Source of the DNA: Pachyseris speciosa
Lineage: Eukaryota > Cnidaria > Anthozoa > Scleractinia > Pachyseridae
Direction: 5' to 3'
Assembly (NCBI GenBank): GCA_016490735.1
Contig: JAEMWC010000283.1
Coordinates: 555,001-619,000, forward strand
DNA length: 64,000 nt
Below the pieces are notes generated by a model. It was not told the origin of the DNA, did not search any database, and saw only the letters and a list, made by a program, of their open reading frames with translations. Position 1 is the stretch's first letter. Each line of letters opens with the position of its first letter. Shown piece after piece: positions 1 to 12,200 of this stretch. The position numbers were made by a program, and so were the translations under genes.

Positions 1-295
1 TGAAATGAATTATTCATAAACAATTATTTATGATTTTCAAAGTTAAACTCATCTGAGTTGTGTTTCTCGCTTCTTGCATTTCTTGGAAAGACTCTACATG
101 TATCTTCTTCACCTTGCCAAGGACCCTTGTCCTATCTGGGGTCAGGTGTGAGGATCAATCAAGTAAGAAAAGGAGCCAACTCAGCTCAACACAGACAAAA
201 ATTTGCTACAGCAAGGTCAACAACAATACATATGGGTTATTGGCCAAGCGTGAGGTCAAGATGGCGGGATATTGGCCAAGTTCTTTTTTTGCGTG

Positions 296-328
<33 letters not shown>

Positions 329-349
329 TACGCATAAATACTCATCTTG
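1..349. other. non-coding, repeat-like sequence
   Basis: No credible gene. The stretch carries short repeated phrases such as GAGGTCAAGATGGCGG, and a phrase around 299-326 that mentions the same AGTCGAGGTCCATAAATA words twice in degenerate form. The phrases resemble the inverted-repeat element that begins near 350, so this is probably older transposon debris. Confidence 0.4.
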
Positions 350-540
350 ACCGAGTAAGCGTGGTCAACAAAGGATTTATTATATGACTCAAAGGACGCA
401 ATTAAAAGATAGTAAAACGCGGGACGAACGGGCTTATCCCGAGCGGTCAAGATGGCTCCATCTTGACCTCGCGGGTAGCCAATCACAGCAGGAGGATTGA
501 TTCATCTTGACCGCTGAAAGAGCCAGTCATATAATAAATA
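350..540 (+). repeat. MITE-like inverted-repeat element, copy 1
   Basis: A sequence bounded by TTATTATATGACT (from about 377) and its inverse AGTCATATAATAA (ending about 538). It contains an internal palindrome built from GGTCAAGATGG and CCATCTTGACC. The reverse complement of the whole block recurs at 7078-7260, differing by small indels, and the homology extends about 25 bp beyond the outer TTATTATATGAC. No coding capacity is seen, so it is probably a non-autonomous DNA transposon. Confidence 0.6.
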
Positions 541-1120
541 TCTTTCAAGAATTCTCTTTTTCTTAGTGAGAATTCAAACTCTTGATTATAATACATTATA
601 CCATCATGCATTTCACTTACGCTTATAGTGATCATGAACCTGTCTTTGTTTTATTAATGTTGTTAGCCTTCTGGTCTCGTTTAGACTTCCTCTCCATTTG
701 AGTTTTTTTTTTTTCTTTCTCTCATGTCCTTGCACGTTATTCTTCTTCTCAGGGTGTATTATTTAAAGGTTCTTGAATATGAACCTGTATGGCTTATTTA
801 TTTATTTATTTGTTTTGTTGTTTCTTAGAGTAGCACATAGCTTGTATCTAGTAATTTATTACCTTATGTACTTAGTTCTAGCTTCTTTTCTAAATGGGTT
901 CTTTTTTATTATTTGTTGACATAAATAAAAACTATTAAGTAATAAATTTCGTTGTTTTGGTGTCACCATAGTTTTAAATGGTTTGCCTTTGCTTAGAAAG
1001 GGACTGCAACTCATTCTGTTAATCATTCACTAGTAGCTAATGTTTCCACAGATGGCTCTTTGCTACTAATTAACTAGTTGGGTATCATTAAACGAGATAT
1101 AATTAAAGTTCAACTATAGA
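541..1120. other. non-coding, nothing recognised
   Basis: AT-rich sequence with a short TTTA microsatellite near 790-812. No exon with splice signals or coding homology was recognised on either strand. Confidence 0.4.
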
Positions 1121-1122
1121 TA

Positions 1123-1846
1123 CATTACTTGCTAAACATTTCGGACGATTTTAATTTCCGACAAAAAAAAGTGTCCGAAAATAAAATCGTCAAAAAATTT
1201 TTAAGCGACCGAAATTTTGAGCGTCCGAAGTTTTTACAGTGCAGTATACACTTTTAAGTACTTTTTGGGCGACGCCATTACTTGCATTCAAGGCCAGTCA
1301 ATACATGATGTAGCTGGAACTCGGATTAGACTTTGTTCGTTCTTTTCTGTCACTGGAAAGGAAACGTTTTGTTTCTTTTATGGAAAAAAATGTATCTAAA
1401 TTTCAGTTTGCTTTAGTACTTGTAATATTTTGAACTAGGCCAGGTTTTATGATAATTTCATTGCCAGTGCCAGTGGTGCTAGTCCTCTTCTGCTTCACAT
1501 CATCAATCAAACACGATTGAAAGGTCCTCTTCATTGTCACTACCATGTGATTCTTCTCTATCTATTGTTGTCGGTGACTGAGGTGATTTATCAAGAGGCT
1601 CGTAGTTCTTTTCAATGTGCTATTTGAGACGACGAAGAAGAAGAAACCGTTTGCTCTTGTTAATTTTACTTGTGTTATTTCCTCGTTGGTTTGACAGTTG
1701 CTGTTTCAGTCTAATTCCCGTTTTATATGTGTAAATTTACTTTAACTATGTTTCAGGAAAGTGTCCGAGATTTTGGTCCGAAATTTGTCCGAAATGAGAT
1801 AAAAAGAGTCCGAAATTTAAACGTCCGAAAATTTTGGCAAGTAGTG
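1123..1846. mobile_element. non-autonomous DNA transposon with CACTA-like ends
   Basis: The left end reads CATTACTTGCTAAACATTTC and the inverse of the right end reads CACTACTTGCCAAAATTTTC, giving imperfect terminal inverted repeats of about 25 bp that continue into GTCCGAAA-type words. The words (G)TCCGAAA or TTTCGGAC recur several times inside both ends, a subterminal-repeat pattern. Both ends are flanked by TA. There is no transposase ORF. The ends resemble CACTA elements but the flanks do not give a clear 3-bp duplication, so the superfamily is uncertain. Confidence 0.6.
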
Positions 1847-1849
1847 TAA

Positions 1850-3160
1850 CTCCATTACAGTTTAAAAGCGAAAATCTGATGTTATATGCCAGTCTTTATT
1901 GGTTTCTTAGTCTGTAAAAACGCTATGAAGTCTTGCAGGCTCTTTTCTGTTACACTGTACGAAAACAACTGCGAATGTAAATGGTGTTCTCACACATCAA
2001 GAACAGCCTGTTTGCGATTTTCTTGAAGTTAAATGCCTACTCTTCAGGGTAGGCTATTTGACACAGGTGTTACTCACCTTGGAGGCATTATTTGGACGAC
2101 AACATCCTTTCCTGTGAACTTTAGCGAGAGAAGCGAAGGGATCTTAGAAGAAACTACCCGTTGAAAAGAACAAGGTTTTGAACAATCTTTAAAGGTATTC
2201 TGCAGACTTATAGAAATTGTGAGAAATAAAAGTTAATTTTCTTTAGTATGACCAAAGGAAACCACACCATTTGACGCCGATGTAGAAATATTGCACCCTT
2301 TATCATCGTGAGAGCGCCGTGGTTGACGTCCATTTTGACGTTTCCCGCTCGACTGATTTTTGGACCGGATGTGACGTCACTTTTTGTTGGATGATTGAAT
2401 AAAAAAATGCGCCACGCGCTATTGGAGTCTTCTGCCCCCCCCCCCCTTCTCCTCCTGAACATAGCTTTAACTTTTAATTACACAACAACTTTAATGGTAA
2501 ACTACATTATGTGGATAGCATTGAACACATGCGGTTGGAAAATAAACGAAATCAAACCAAATAATGTAGTGTTGATTAACTAACTTGTCAATTTGATTTG
2601 AATTAAAGGAAGAATCGAGAATAAAAAAATAAGAAGAAATAATGAGCAATAATGTTATGATGAGAAATTGTGGAAACATAGTACGTGAAAATCCACTTGA
2701 AGATACGCATTTCCATACAATCTTATGATCCTCAAATGTAACATATCATACTCTTGTTTGTGGTATTTAATTGAGGATTATAATGTCTTAATAAACCAAT
2801 AAAAATGTTTTTCCGGGATAATTGTTGTAATTACACCCTTCGCCAAAAGTGTGAGAGAATTTGGATCCACGAAAGAAATCAAAGGCAGTTTAACCTATCT
2901 TCCCTAGGAATGAAATCAAAATCGCTAGCATTAACGTGTGAATGTATCGGCCCCTTGAAAGTGTAAGTGGTCTAGCTCATCGCCGCTCGATGGTCCGTTG
3001 CTTTTTGAAACCATTAGTTTGCTGAAGAATTCTACTGCGAAGAGAAGCTTGTATAGAACAAATGCTGACGGGGGAATTTAGATTAGGAAAGATCTTTGAT
3101 TCCCAATTACCAATTGTGTACATGATATTTTCAGTGCATACTTTTCTGCTCCATACTTAC
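1850..3160. other. non-coding between transposon and last LRR exon
   Basis: No gene was identified. It includes a C-homopolymer at about 2436-2446 and AT-rich sequence. It may contain the 3' part of the minus-strand LRR gene (C-terminal cap, membrane or signalling domain), but no further exon could be identified with confidence. Confidence 0.35.
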
Positions 3161-3232
3161 AAATATTTGAGCTTGTTAAGCTTGACGAAGGCTTCAGTTG
3201 GCACAGAGGTTATAAGATTGTTTTGCAGAAGT
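3161..3232 (-). CDS. LRR exon (unique, most 3' seen)
   Basis: 72-nt exon between ACTTCAG on its upstream side and GTAAGTATG on its downstream side, phase 2 at both ends. It encodes LLQNNLITSVPTEAF followed by a VKLNKLKY end, a full 24-residue LRR once the split codons are joined. It is clearly diverged from the tandem-array exons, so it is an independent member of the same gene rather than a recent copy. It is the same exon type and strand as 4313-4384. Confidence 0.8.
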
Positions 3233-6200
3233 CTGAAGTGCAAGAATAAAAATGTTTCATTGAAAAGAGAGCTGTATGTATAGAATGTAAGCCGAACACT
3301 TAGGCATATTTTGCGAAGTGTCGGAGACTTAGGAATTCATAATTGACCAGCATGCTTACGCTTTTTAATGTAATAGTTATAATTCTGAGAATTCTTCATT
3401 GCTGTTTCTACGACCATGGCAGGGATAATTAATGAACCATATTCAGAGCCGATCCTGCCTAAACAGGCTTTGAATGTTGATCACGTTTTTAATGCGTAAA
3501 CAAACGCTACCAAACCTCGTGACTGTCTGGAAAACCTTTGATGCGCCAGGTCAGTCGTCACAGAAGAGGCAGCCAATTTTTGGCAGGGAATTAGCAAGCC
3601 ATGTAGATTTTTACGGCTTTCCGTGGTACCTTGATGTAAGGGAAGGCCTCCGATCAACATGTGTTGTTTGGAATGGCAGGGGAGATTAAAATGCCGCGTG
3701 ACTGGTTTAAATGCGTCTTTGTAATCTTTCTCAACATCACGTACTGGTGTTCTCGGAATCGGTCGTCTAGTCGTCTTACGCTTTCGCGCCGATGTATAAA
3801 TTTTTTAAAATAAGGAGAGATAACATTTAAGAGGGTTTAGGTACACGTGACGGAAGTGATCAGTGATCTTAGCAGATCGCTTAGGTCCCCATATTTTGTC
3901 AGCGTTTTAAATGAAAGGACCAAGGTTTGCATCGCGAGCACGAAAATACCTTTAAATAACTTTCAAGTACTACAGAATGATCCCGAAACTGCTAGAATCG
4001 TTTCGCAACCACCACTGATTTCATCGTTCAAAAGTGACAGAAATGTAGGCAACTTTCTACTCAGAAGTGCATTCAAAACAAGTGAGCAACCTGGCATCTT
4101 TAAATGCGCACAATCGGATGCAGAACTAGTCCTTAGCCGTTAAAATCTAGATCAAAACTTCATCTTTCAAATGAGCGCCCTCTATCCCCATAGAGTCAAC
4201 GAGCGCTTTTCAATCAATTAGTTTATTCTGCTGCGTTACATCATTGGCTGTACAATATTAATGCTTCTTAAAATGTTTCAAAACAATTTCCAATGTAATA
4301 CTACATACTTACAAATATTGAAGTTCCGTGAGGTTTCCAAAAGAGTCATTGGACATTGTGGTTATGTTGTTGTTATTTAACAACCTGAAAAGAAACCTCG
4401 ACTAATGGTTAAATAAAACACCACTCACCCAAAATGCCAGAAGGGTTTTCTCTAACTAAACTATTCAGGAATCATCAGTTAACGTTTATCATACCCTCGC
4501 CTATCGTGCCATATAGAGACGACGAATAATGATCAGCAACACAGATAGTTTACTTGACTTTATACGTGTAATATGACGTGTGGAATGAGCGTGTTTTCCT
4601 GAATTCAGCTGTTTTATTTTTTGTGTGTTTGCCCACGCTTCATGCGTAGGTTTAAGATTTATTTGCTACAGATGTTAGTTTCTTTCATTTTAGTTACATT
4701 GATATTTAACAGATATTCAACAAGGGCGCACTGATTATGAGGTGATAAATAACCAATGAGGCGTGTAGCGCCGAGTTGGTTGTAATCCAGTATTATCATC
4801 AGGCAAACCCGAGTAGAATAAATGTTTTATTAAAACCTCTCAGTCGCATAACTGAGAATCTGAGCAAAGATAGTTACAGAAAGGAACCTAGAGAAAGAGA
4901 AAACAGAAAAAAACGGGAACATTTGGCCATCACATAACTAAACAAAAAGGGCTCGAAAACATTTTGATGTGTTGCAAAGTTTCTGGGCAAAGTTGAAGGA
5001 ATTCAATGCAACTGTTCGAGAACAACTGAGAAACTGCACTTTTTGCTGAGTTTACTTACTCTTAAGTGTTGTAAAGGGTCAGTGGTTTCGTGAAAAAAAA
5101 AACATTCAATCATGGCTGAAAGCGGATAGGACAGCTTTCACGTGGGTGTGTGAGCCGAAGGAAGCGAATTTATAACCATTAAAACAACAGCACCACGTGC
5201 GAATTTAATCAAAATGAAGACACAATTTCAGTTTATTTTGATGGACTGGAACAATGTCTCACCAAATCTGGTCAGGAGCAATATGTGTGGGCAGGTCTTC
5301 AACAAGAGATCCTGGGTTAAAAGGCCTTCTCTATTGAATTCAGGAAAACGGTTAAGACAACAAGAAGATGAGCGTAATTTAGTGTAGCGATTAAATGAGA
5401 TCATTCCTAAAATGTCCCTGGCTTAACTTATGAATGCGAGTGAGGAGGTACCTCGAGTAACAGAGACAAAATTTGGCAAAAGTCCAATGGGGTCCTTTGC
5501 GAGTTACCAACTTGCTATCACAGAGTATAACTTCAAAGTATTTTGCAACTTCACAGCTCTTCCCTCGAGCCAACAAAGTGTACCACTGACCACATACCCA
5601 AATTTCCTCTCAGTCCTCCGAGAGGACAATGTAATATGCAAAGTGAGATTTCTTTGGCAGAGAAGGACTTGCTCTTAAGCCTCAATAGTTGACTGTGGCA
5701 AAATAAATGAAATTGTTTGAATTCCAATTAGTTAAGTCGACCACCCTTGCGGAGAACTTTGCGCGCGCGTAGTAACCTGACACGAGCCCGATATTTTTGA
5801 ATTTTTCAGTCGCGCGTATGTTTTTGTTGACGTGTACTTTTTTAGCAAGATTTTTTGTAGTTTGCTATATCACACTTTGTTGTGGTTATTTTTCCGTTTT
5901 ATTTATTCGGATTAAATTTGAATCTGAACCTACCGTTCACGGAGAACATTTTCTAACGAATACAAAACAAGAGAGCGGGCTGACTAAGAAAAATGGATAA
6001 ATGAACGCAACTTAAGATTTACATCTTCCAGTTTTGGCTTAATTCGGCACAGAAAAAGGAATCATGACACATTGGTAAATGATCTTTTGCAGCCATCAAA
6101 ATACACAAACCATGGGAGTCATTTAAGTGCCTCTCCTGATAGAAAGGTCATTGGCCCTAGCTGCTCGAAACTTTTTGGTCTCTCTGAGGTTAAATGTCCA

Positions 6201-9200
6201 GAAACTAAATACCTTGTGACCCCTCTTGAAGCTTGCTCAGACAGGAGATTTTTCTTGGAGGAAGTAAATGGTGAACCGAAGCTCGAGAGAAATTACCATT
6301 ACCATGTTAGAGTGTAGGGACTAATGGGTGTCACTGGAGCTGAATGGGTGGACTTCATCGTGCACACTAGTAAGGGTATGATCATCGAGCGCATTGCATT
6401 TGACTGTGTCTTTTAGGAGAACTTACATGCAAAATTAAAAGCTTACTATTTTACAAACTCCCTAGCTAAAGCAGCAAGTGAAGCCCATAGAGACTAGATA
6501 CCCTTTGTATAAAATGCACCTCAGAAAGTAGACTAATGATAGCTACAGCACAAAATATATTCATCCATTTTTGGTTGGGATATTAATAAGTAATTGATTA
6601 AAATGCAGTATTACTACGAAGTCTTAATAGACATGTCATGTGTAAAATAAAAGGAAAAGAAATCATCAACAAATTAAGAGAAATCACTTTCTGGCTTGTA
6701 ATTCGCTCATTGTTTGTTATTAACATGTGATTACATACATTCATGACATCGTATACAGCAAGAAACCTATTTGTAATTGATACATGCATATACAAATAAA
6801 GTGAAATCAGTTTGTCTGTAATCACCTTGGGAGGTTTTGAAATGTTCCTGTTTGCAAATCTTTCATTTTATGTAAATACTAAATAAAACTATTTTTGTTT
6901 CGTGACATAAACAAAACCAGACATTATAAAGTTACATTATACTTTTAATATCAAGCCTCTGAAATGTTAATAATTCAGACTACAGTTGTAGGCAGTGAAT
7001 GTAATGCCCCTCTCCCTCGAAAAAAGCTTCGAAAAGAAATTTATCTTTTTCTGACATTAATATACAACTTATTAATTGGACTTATTATATGACTGGCTCT
7101 TTCAGCGGTCAAGATGACTTATCTATCCGCGAGGTCAAGATGGAGCCATCTTGACCGCTCGGGATAGCCCGTTCGTCCCGCGTTTTACTGCCTTAATAGC
7201 GTCCTTTGAGTCATATAATAAATCCTTTATTGACCACGCTTGTTCTGTCAAGATGGCGGGTGATCTAAATACCTGCAAGAATAATTAAGTCTTGTCATCC
7301 ATCGTAGTGATAAGCATTGCTTTACTAAATAATTAGGTATGGAAATAAAACGATACTGTACTGATCGGATTCGCTTGATTACGGATAGAAATAACAAGGG
7401 GTGACAATTTCCGCATTTAGAGAGTAACGTGTTAATTTTAAACAAAACTGAAAAGTTTAGTCAACTGACTCATCGAAGAGATAAGGAAGTCTAACTAGAT
7501 AAATGTTTGTTGAAAAAAGAATCCATGACAATGAACTTAAATCAAAAGATTTGTAGTTTTTTGACTGAATATAACATTTTAATTTATGTAATTCTGTAGC
7601 CCTCAGTATTCCTTATCTTCTTTTTTCTTCATTTTTAAATAAAAAAATCAAAACAAAATAAAACTGAAATCGAGCAGCTTCCAGAGAGGAAGAGATTTCT
7701 CTTTCTGCAATCAGGTAGAGTTTAGAAAGTTAACGAAGGTAACTATAAAAGTAATCGGACATATCAATGCCACTAGAATCCTTGTCTTTTCGAAAATCTA
7801 GGCTTAGTTATTCAGCCTTTCCAGCAAATTTTGAACAGCTTTGAGTCAGAAGTAAGACAGTTCTTCCTTGAAACACGTTGCTGATAATGCCTTAAACATA
7901 GCAGAATGAAGTAAAGCCAAAAGGCGCTTATTAACTGCTTAAAATTTCACTTTATAAACTTTTTTATTTTGTTTAAAGAGAACCACAACTTTCAACAATG
8001 TCTAAGTGTTTTCGTCCGGTAAAAATTTGCTATTTGTACCACCCGCTCTTTAAAATGTTTTACGGTGTGTATTCGCCTACAAATACAACAGAATTCATTG
8101 ATGTATTAGCAGTGAACCTAATATAAATGTTAGGATTAGCAATGCCAGCCTTTGTAAATCTATACGTAATGTGATAGAAGCTGTCTTTATACACACATGC
8201 TTCATAATTTAGACGAAATGGAACACCCTAGGTGATGAATAGGCTAGTTTCGAATTGTCGGGAAGAACAAAGCAACCAAGTCGACGTTTAGGCGAATTAT
8301 TTGCATTTCCCTTTGTTGTTAACAAAGGAAAATGCAAATTATTCCCCTGAACCTCGACTTGGTTCTTTTGTTGTCCCACAATTCGAAACAAGCCTATTGA
8401 AAACAAGAAAAATTAAAAATTGATGTTTCCGGATTAATCTCGTATATCTCGCACTGGTGAGATAATGACACTACTCAAGGCCAGGTCAAAGACCTTATTC
8501 TTTGGTGACTAAGGTTCTTTGGCTACTCAAAATTGCACGTTCATTGTCAATGTAGCAGTGGTTCACTATACTTTCTTGCCTTACAATAAGAACGAAATCT
8601 TGGTACTTACAAGTACTCCAGCCTCGACAGATTGGTGAACATTCCAACCGGAAGGTGTTGAAGCTCATTGTTACTTAAACTCCTGCAAGAATAACTAGGC
8701 CTTGTCATCAGTGGTACTCATTCGCATTTGCTTGGTAAATACACAAAATTAGTACTTATAAAATATTCAAATTATTACGCGCGTTATGAATAGTCGAATT
8801 GAGTGCATTATATCTTAACATATGCACGCGCACTACGTCACGCTTGTACATTGTGGAATTATAATTCACCCGAGGTACGTCACAAGTGTGCGCGCGTGCA
8901 TATCTCTAGACATTTTGCATTGAAGAGTATTTCTAGCGGAAGATCTTTAAGGTGATAGTGATCTAAATACCTGCAAGGATAGTTAAGCCTTGTCATCCAT
9001 CGTAGTGATAAGCATTGCTTTACTAAATAATTAGGTAAGGCAATAAAACGGTACTGTACTGATCGGATTCGCTTGACTACGGATAGAAATAATACGGGGT
9101 GACAATTTCGGCATTTAGAGAGTAACGTGTTAATTTTAAACAAAACTGACAACTTTAGTCTACTGACTCATCAAATAACCAAGGAAGTCTCACTCAAAAA

Positions 9201-12200
9201 ATGTTTGTTGAAAAAAGAGTCCATGAGAATGAACTTAAATCAAAAGATTTGTAGTTTTTTGACTGAATATGACATTTTACTTTAGGTAATTCTGAAGCCT
9301 TCAGTATTTCTGATCTTCTTTTTTTGTTCTTTGTAAATTAAAAAACAAAACAAAACAAAACAAAACTGAAATCGAACAGCTTCCAGAGAGGAAGAGATTT
9401 CTCTTTCTGCAATCAGGTAGAGTTTACAAAGTTAACGAAGGTACCCATAGAAGGTGTGATCGGAGAGACCGATGCCACTAAAATGGTTGTCTTTTCGAAA
9501 AGGTAGGCTTAGTTATTCGGCCTTTCCAGGAAATTTTGAACAGCTTTTGCTTACAAGTGCAACAGTCCCTTCTTTGTATGTTCATAATGCCGTGATCATA
9601 GCAGATTACAGTGAAGGCAAATGGCGCTAATTTGCTGCTTAACCTTTCACTTCATAAACTTGTTTTTGATTTGTTTAAAGAGGGCCACCACTTTTAACGA
9701 TATCTAAGTGTTTTCTTCCGGTAAAAATTTGCTATTTGTACCACCCGCTCTTTAAAATGTTTTACCGTGTGTATTCGCCTACAAATACAGCAGAATTTAT
9801 TGATGTATTAGCAGTGAACCCAATAAAATGTTAGGATTAGCCATGCAAACCTTTGGAAATGTACACGTAATGTGATATAAGCTGTCTTTCCGCACACATG
9901 CTCCCTACTTTAGACGAAGTGGAACACCCTAGGTGATGAATAGGCTAGTTTCCAACTGTGGAAGAACAAAGCAGCCAAGTCGAGGTTTCGGCGAATAATT
10001 TGAATTTCGCTTTGTTGTTAACAAAGGAAAATGGAAATTATTCCCCGGAACCTCGACTTGGTTCTTTTGTTGTCCCACAATTCGAAACAAGCCTATTGAA
10101 AAATATAAGAAAAATTTAAAATTGATGTTTGCGGATTAATCTCATATATGTCGCATCGGTTAGACAATGACACTACTAAAGGCCGGGTCAAACACCTTAT
10201 TATTTAGTGACTAACTTTCTTTGGCTACTCTAAACTGCACGTTGATTCTCAATGTAGCAGTGGCTCACTATACTTTCTTGCCTTATGGTAAGAACCAAAT
10301 CTTGCTACTTACAAGTACTCCAGCCTCGACAGATTGGTGAATATTCCAACCGGAAGGTGTTGAAGCTCATTGTTACTTAAACGCCTGCAAGAATAACTAT
10401 GCCTTGTCATCAGTGGCACCCATTCGCATTCGCTTGGTAAATACACAACATTGGTAATTTTAAAATATTCAAATTGTTACGCGAGTTATGAATAGTCGAA
10501 TTGAGTGCATTATATCTTTACATATGCACGCGCACTAGGTCACGCTTGTACATTGTGGAATTATAATTCACCCGAGGTACGTCACAAGTGTGCGCGCGTA
10601 CTCATCTCTACACATTTTGCATTGAGGAGTATTCCTAGCTGAAGATCTTTAAGGTGATAGTGATCTAAATACCTGCAAGGATAATTAACCCTTTCATCCA
10701 TCGTAGTGATAAGCATTGCTTTACTAAATAATTAGGCATGGCAATAAAACGATACTGTACTGATCGGATTCGCTTCATTACGGATAGAAATAATAAGGGG
10801 TGACAATATTCGCATTTAGAGACTAACGTGTTCGTTTTAAACAAAACTGATAAGTTTAGTCAACTGACTCATGAAATAAGTAAGGAAGTCTCACCCAAAA
10901 AATGTTTGTTGAAAAAAGAGTCCACGAGAATGAACTTAAATCTAAAGATTTGTAGTTTTTTGACTGAATATAACATGTTACTTTATGTAATTCTGTAGCC
11001 GTCAGTATTTCTTATATTGTTTTTTTTTTTTCGTTTTCAATTAAAAAACAAAACAAAACAAAACTGAAATCGAAAATCTTCCTAAGGGGACGAGATTTCT
11101 CTTTCAGCAATCAGGTAGAGTTTACAAAGTTAACGAAGGTAACCATAGAAGGTGTGATCGGAGATACCAATGCCACTAAAATGGTTGTCTTTTCGGAAAG
11201 CTAGGCTTAGTTATACAGCCTTTCAAGGAAATTTTGAATAGCTTTTGGTTACAAGTGAGACTGTCTCTCCTTGAATAACGTTTGCTAATAATGTCTTAAT
11301 CATAACAAAATGCAGTAAGGGCAAAAGGCGCTCATCTGCTGCTTAACATTTCACTTTATAAACTTTTTTCAAATTTGTTTTAAGAGTGCCACCACTTTGA
11401 ACAATGTCTTAGTGTTTCATTCCGGTAAAAATTTGCGATTTGTCCCACCCGCTCCTTAAAATGTTTTACCGTGTGTATTCGCCTACAAATACAGCAGAGA
11501 TCAGTGACGGTCATTAATGCAAGTGCGGCCGCAACACTACTAGAACAGAGACCTGAAAAAAATTTTCAGGCTCTGAGCGGGATTCGAACCCACGACCTCT
11601 GCGATGCCGGTGCAGTGCTCTCCCAACTGAGCTATCAAAGCCACATGAGAGCGGTCGTATGCGGGTTAGCCCTTTATATGGACGTTATACTTGGCCCAAG
11701 TATAGTAAAGAATGAAATTAATTTTGTCCATAGTAGAAATTGAGTGATGACGGTCATTAATGCAAGTGCGGCCGCAACACTACTAGAACAGAGACCTGAA
11801 AAAAATTTTCAGGCTCTGAGCGGGATTCGACGAGTGTTGCGGCCGCACTTGCATTAATGACCGTCATCACTCAATTGCTACTATGGACAAAATTAATTTC
11901 ATTCTTTACTATACTTGGGCCAAGTATAACGTCCATATAAAGGGCTAACCCGCATACGACCGCTCTCATGTGGCTTTGATAGCTCAGTTGGGAGAGCACT
12001 GCACCGGCATCGCAGAGGTCGTGGGTTCGAATCCCGCTCAGAGCCTGAAAATTTTTTTCAGGTCTCTGTTCTAGTAGTGTTGCGGCCGCACTTGCATTAA
12101 TGACCGTCATCACTCAATTGCTACTATGGACAAAATTAATTTCATTCTTTACTATACTTGGGCCAAGTATAACGTCCATATAAAGGGCTAACCCGCATAC

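Noticed and set aside
2041..2110. Possible further minus-strand exon (KGCCRPNNASK followed by GTGAGT) as an LRR C-cap or hinge
   Set aside because: The CC pair and donor are suggestive, but the acceptor is weak and the exon only about 34 nt; not enough support.
11471..12113. 80-90 codon ORFs across the tRNA-like units
   Set aside because: They read through the cloverleaf and Pol III boxes and have no protein similarity.
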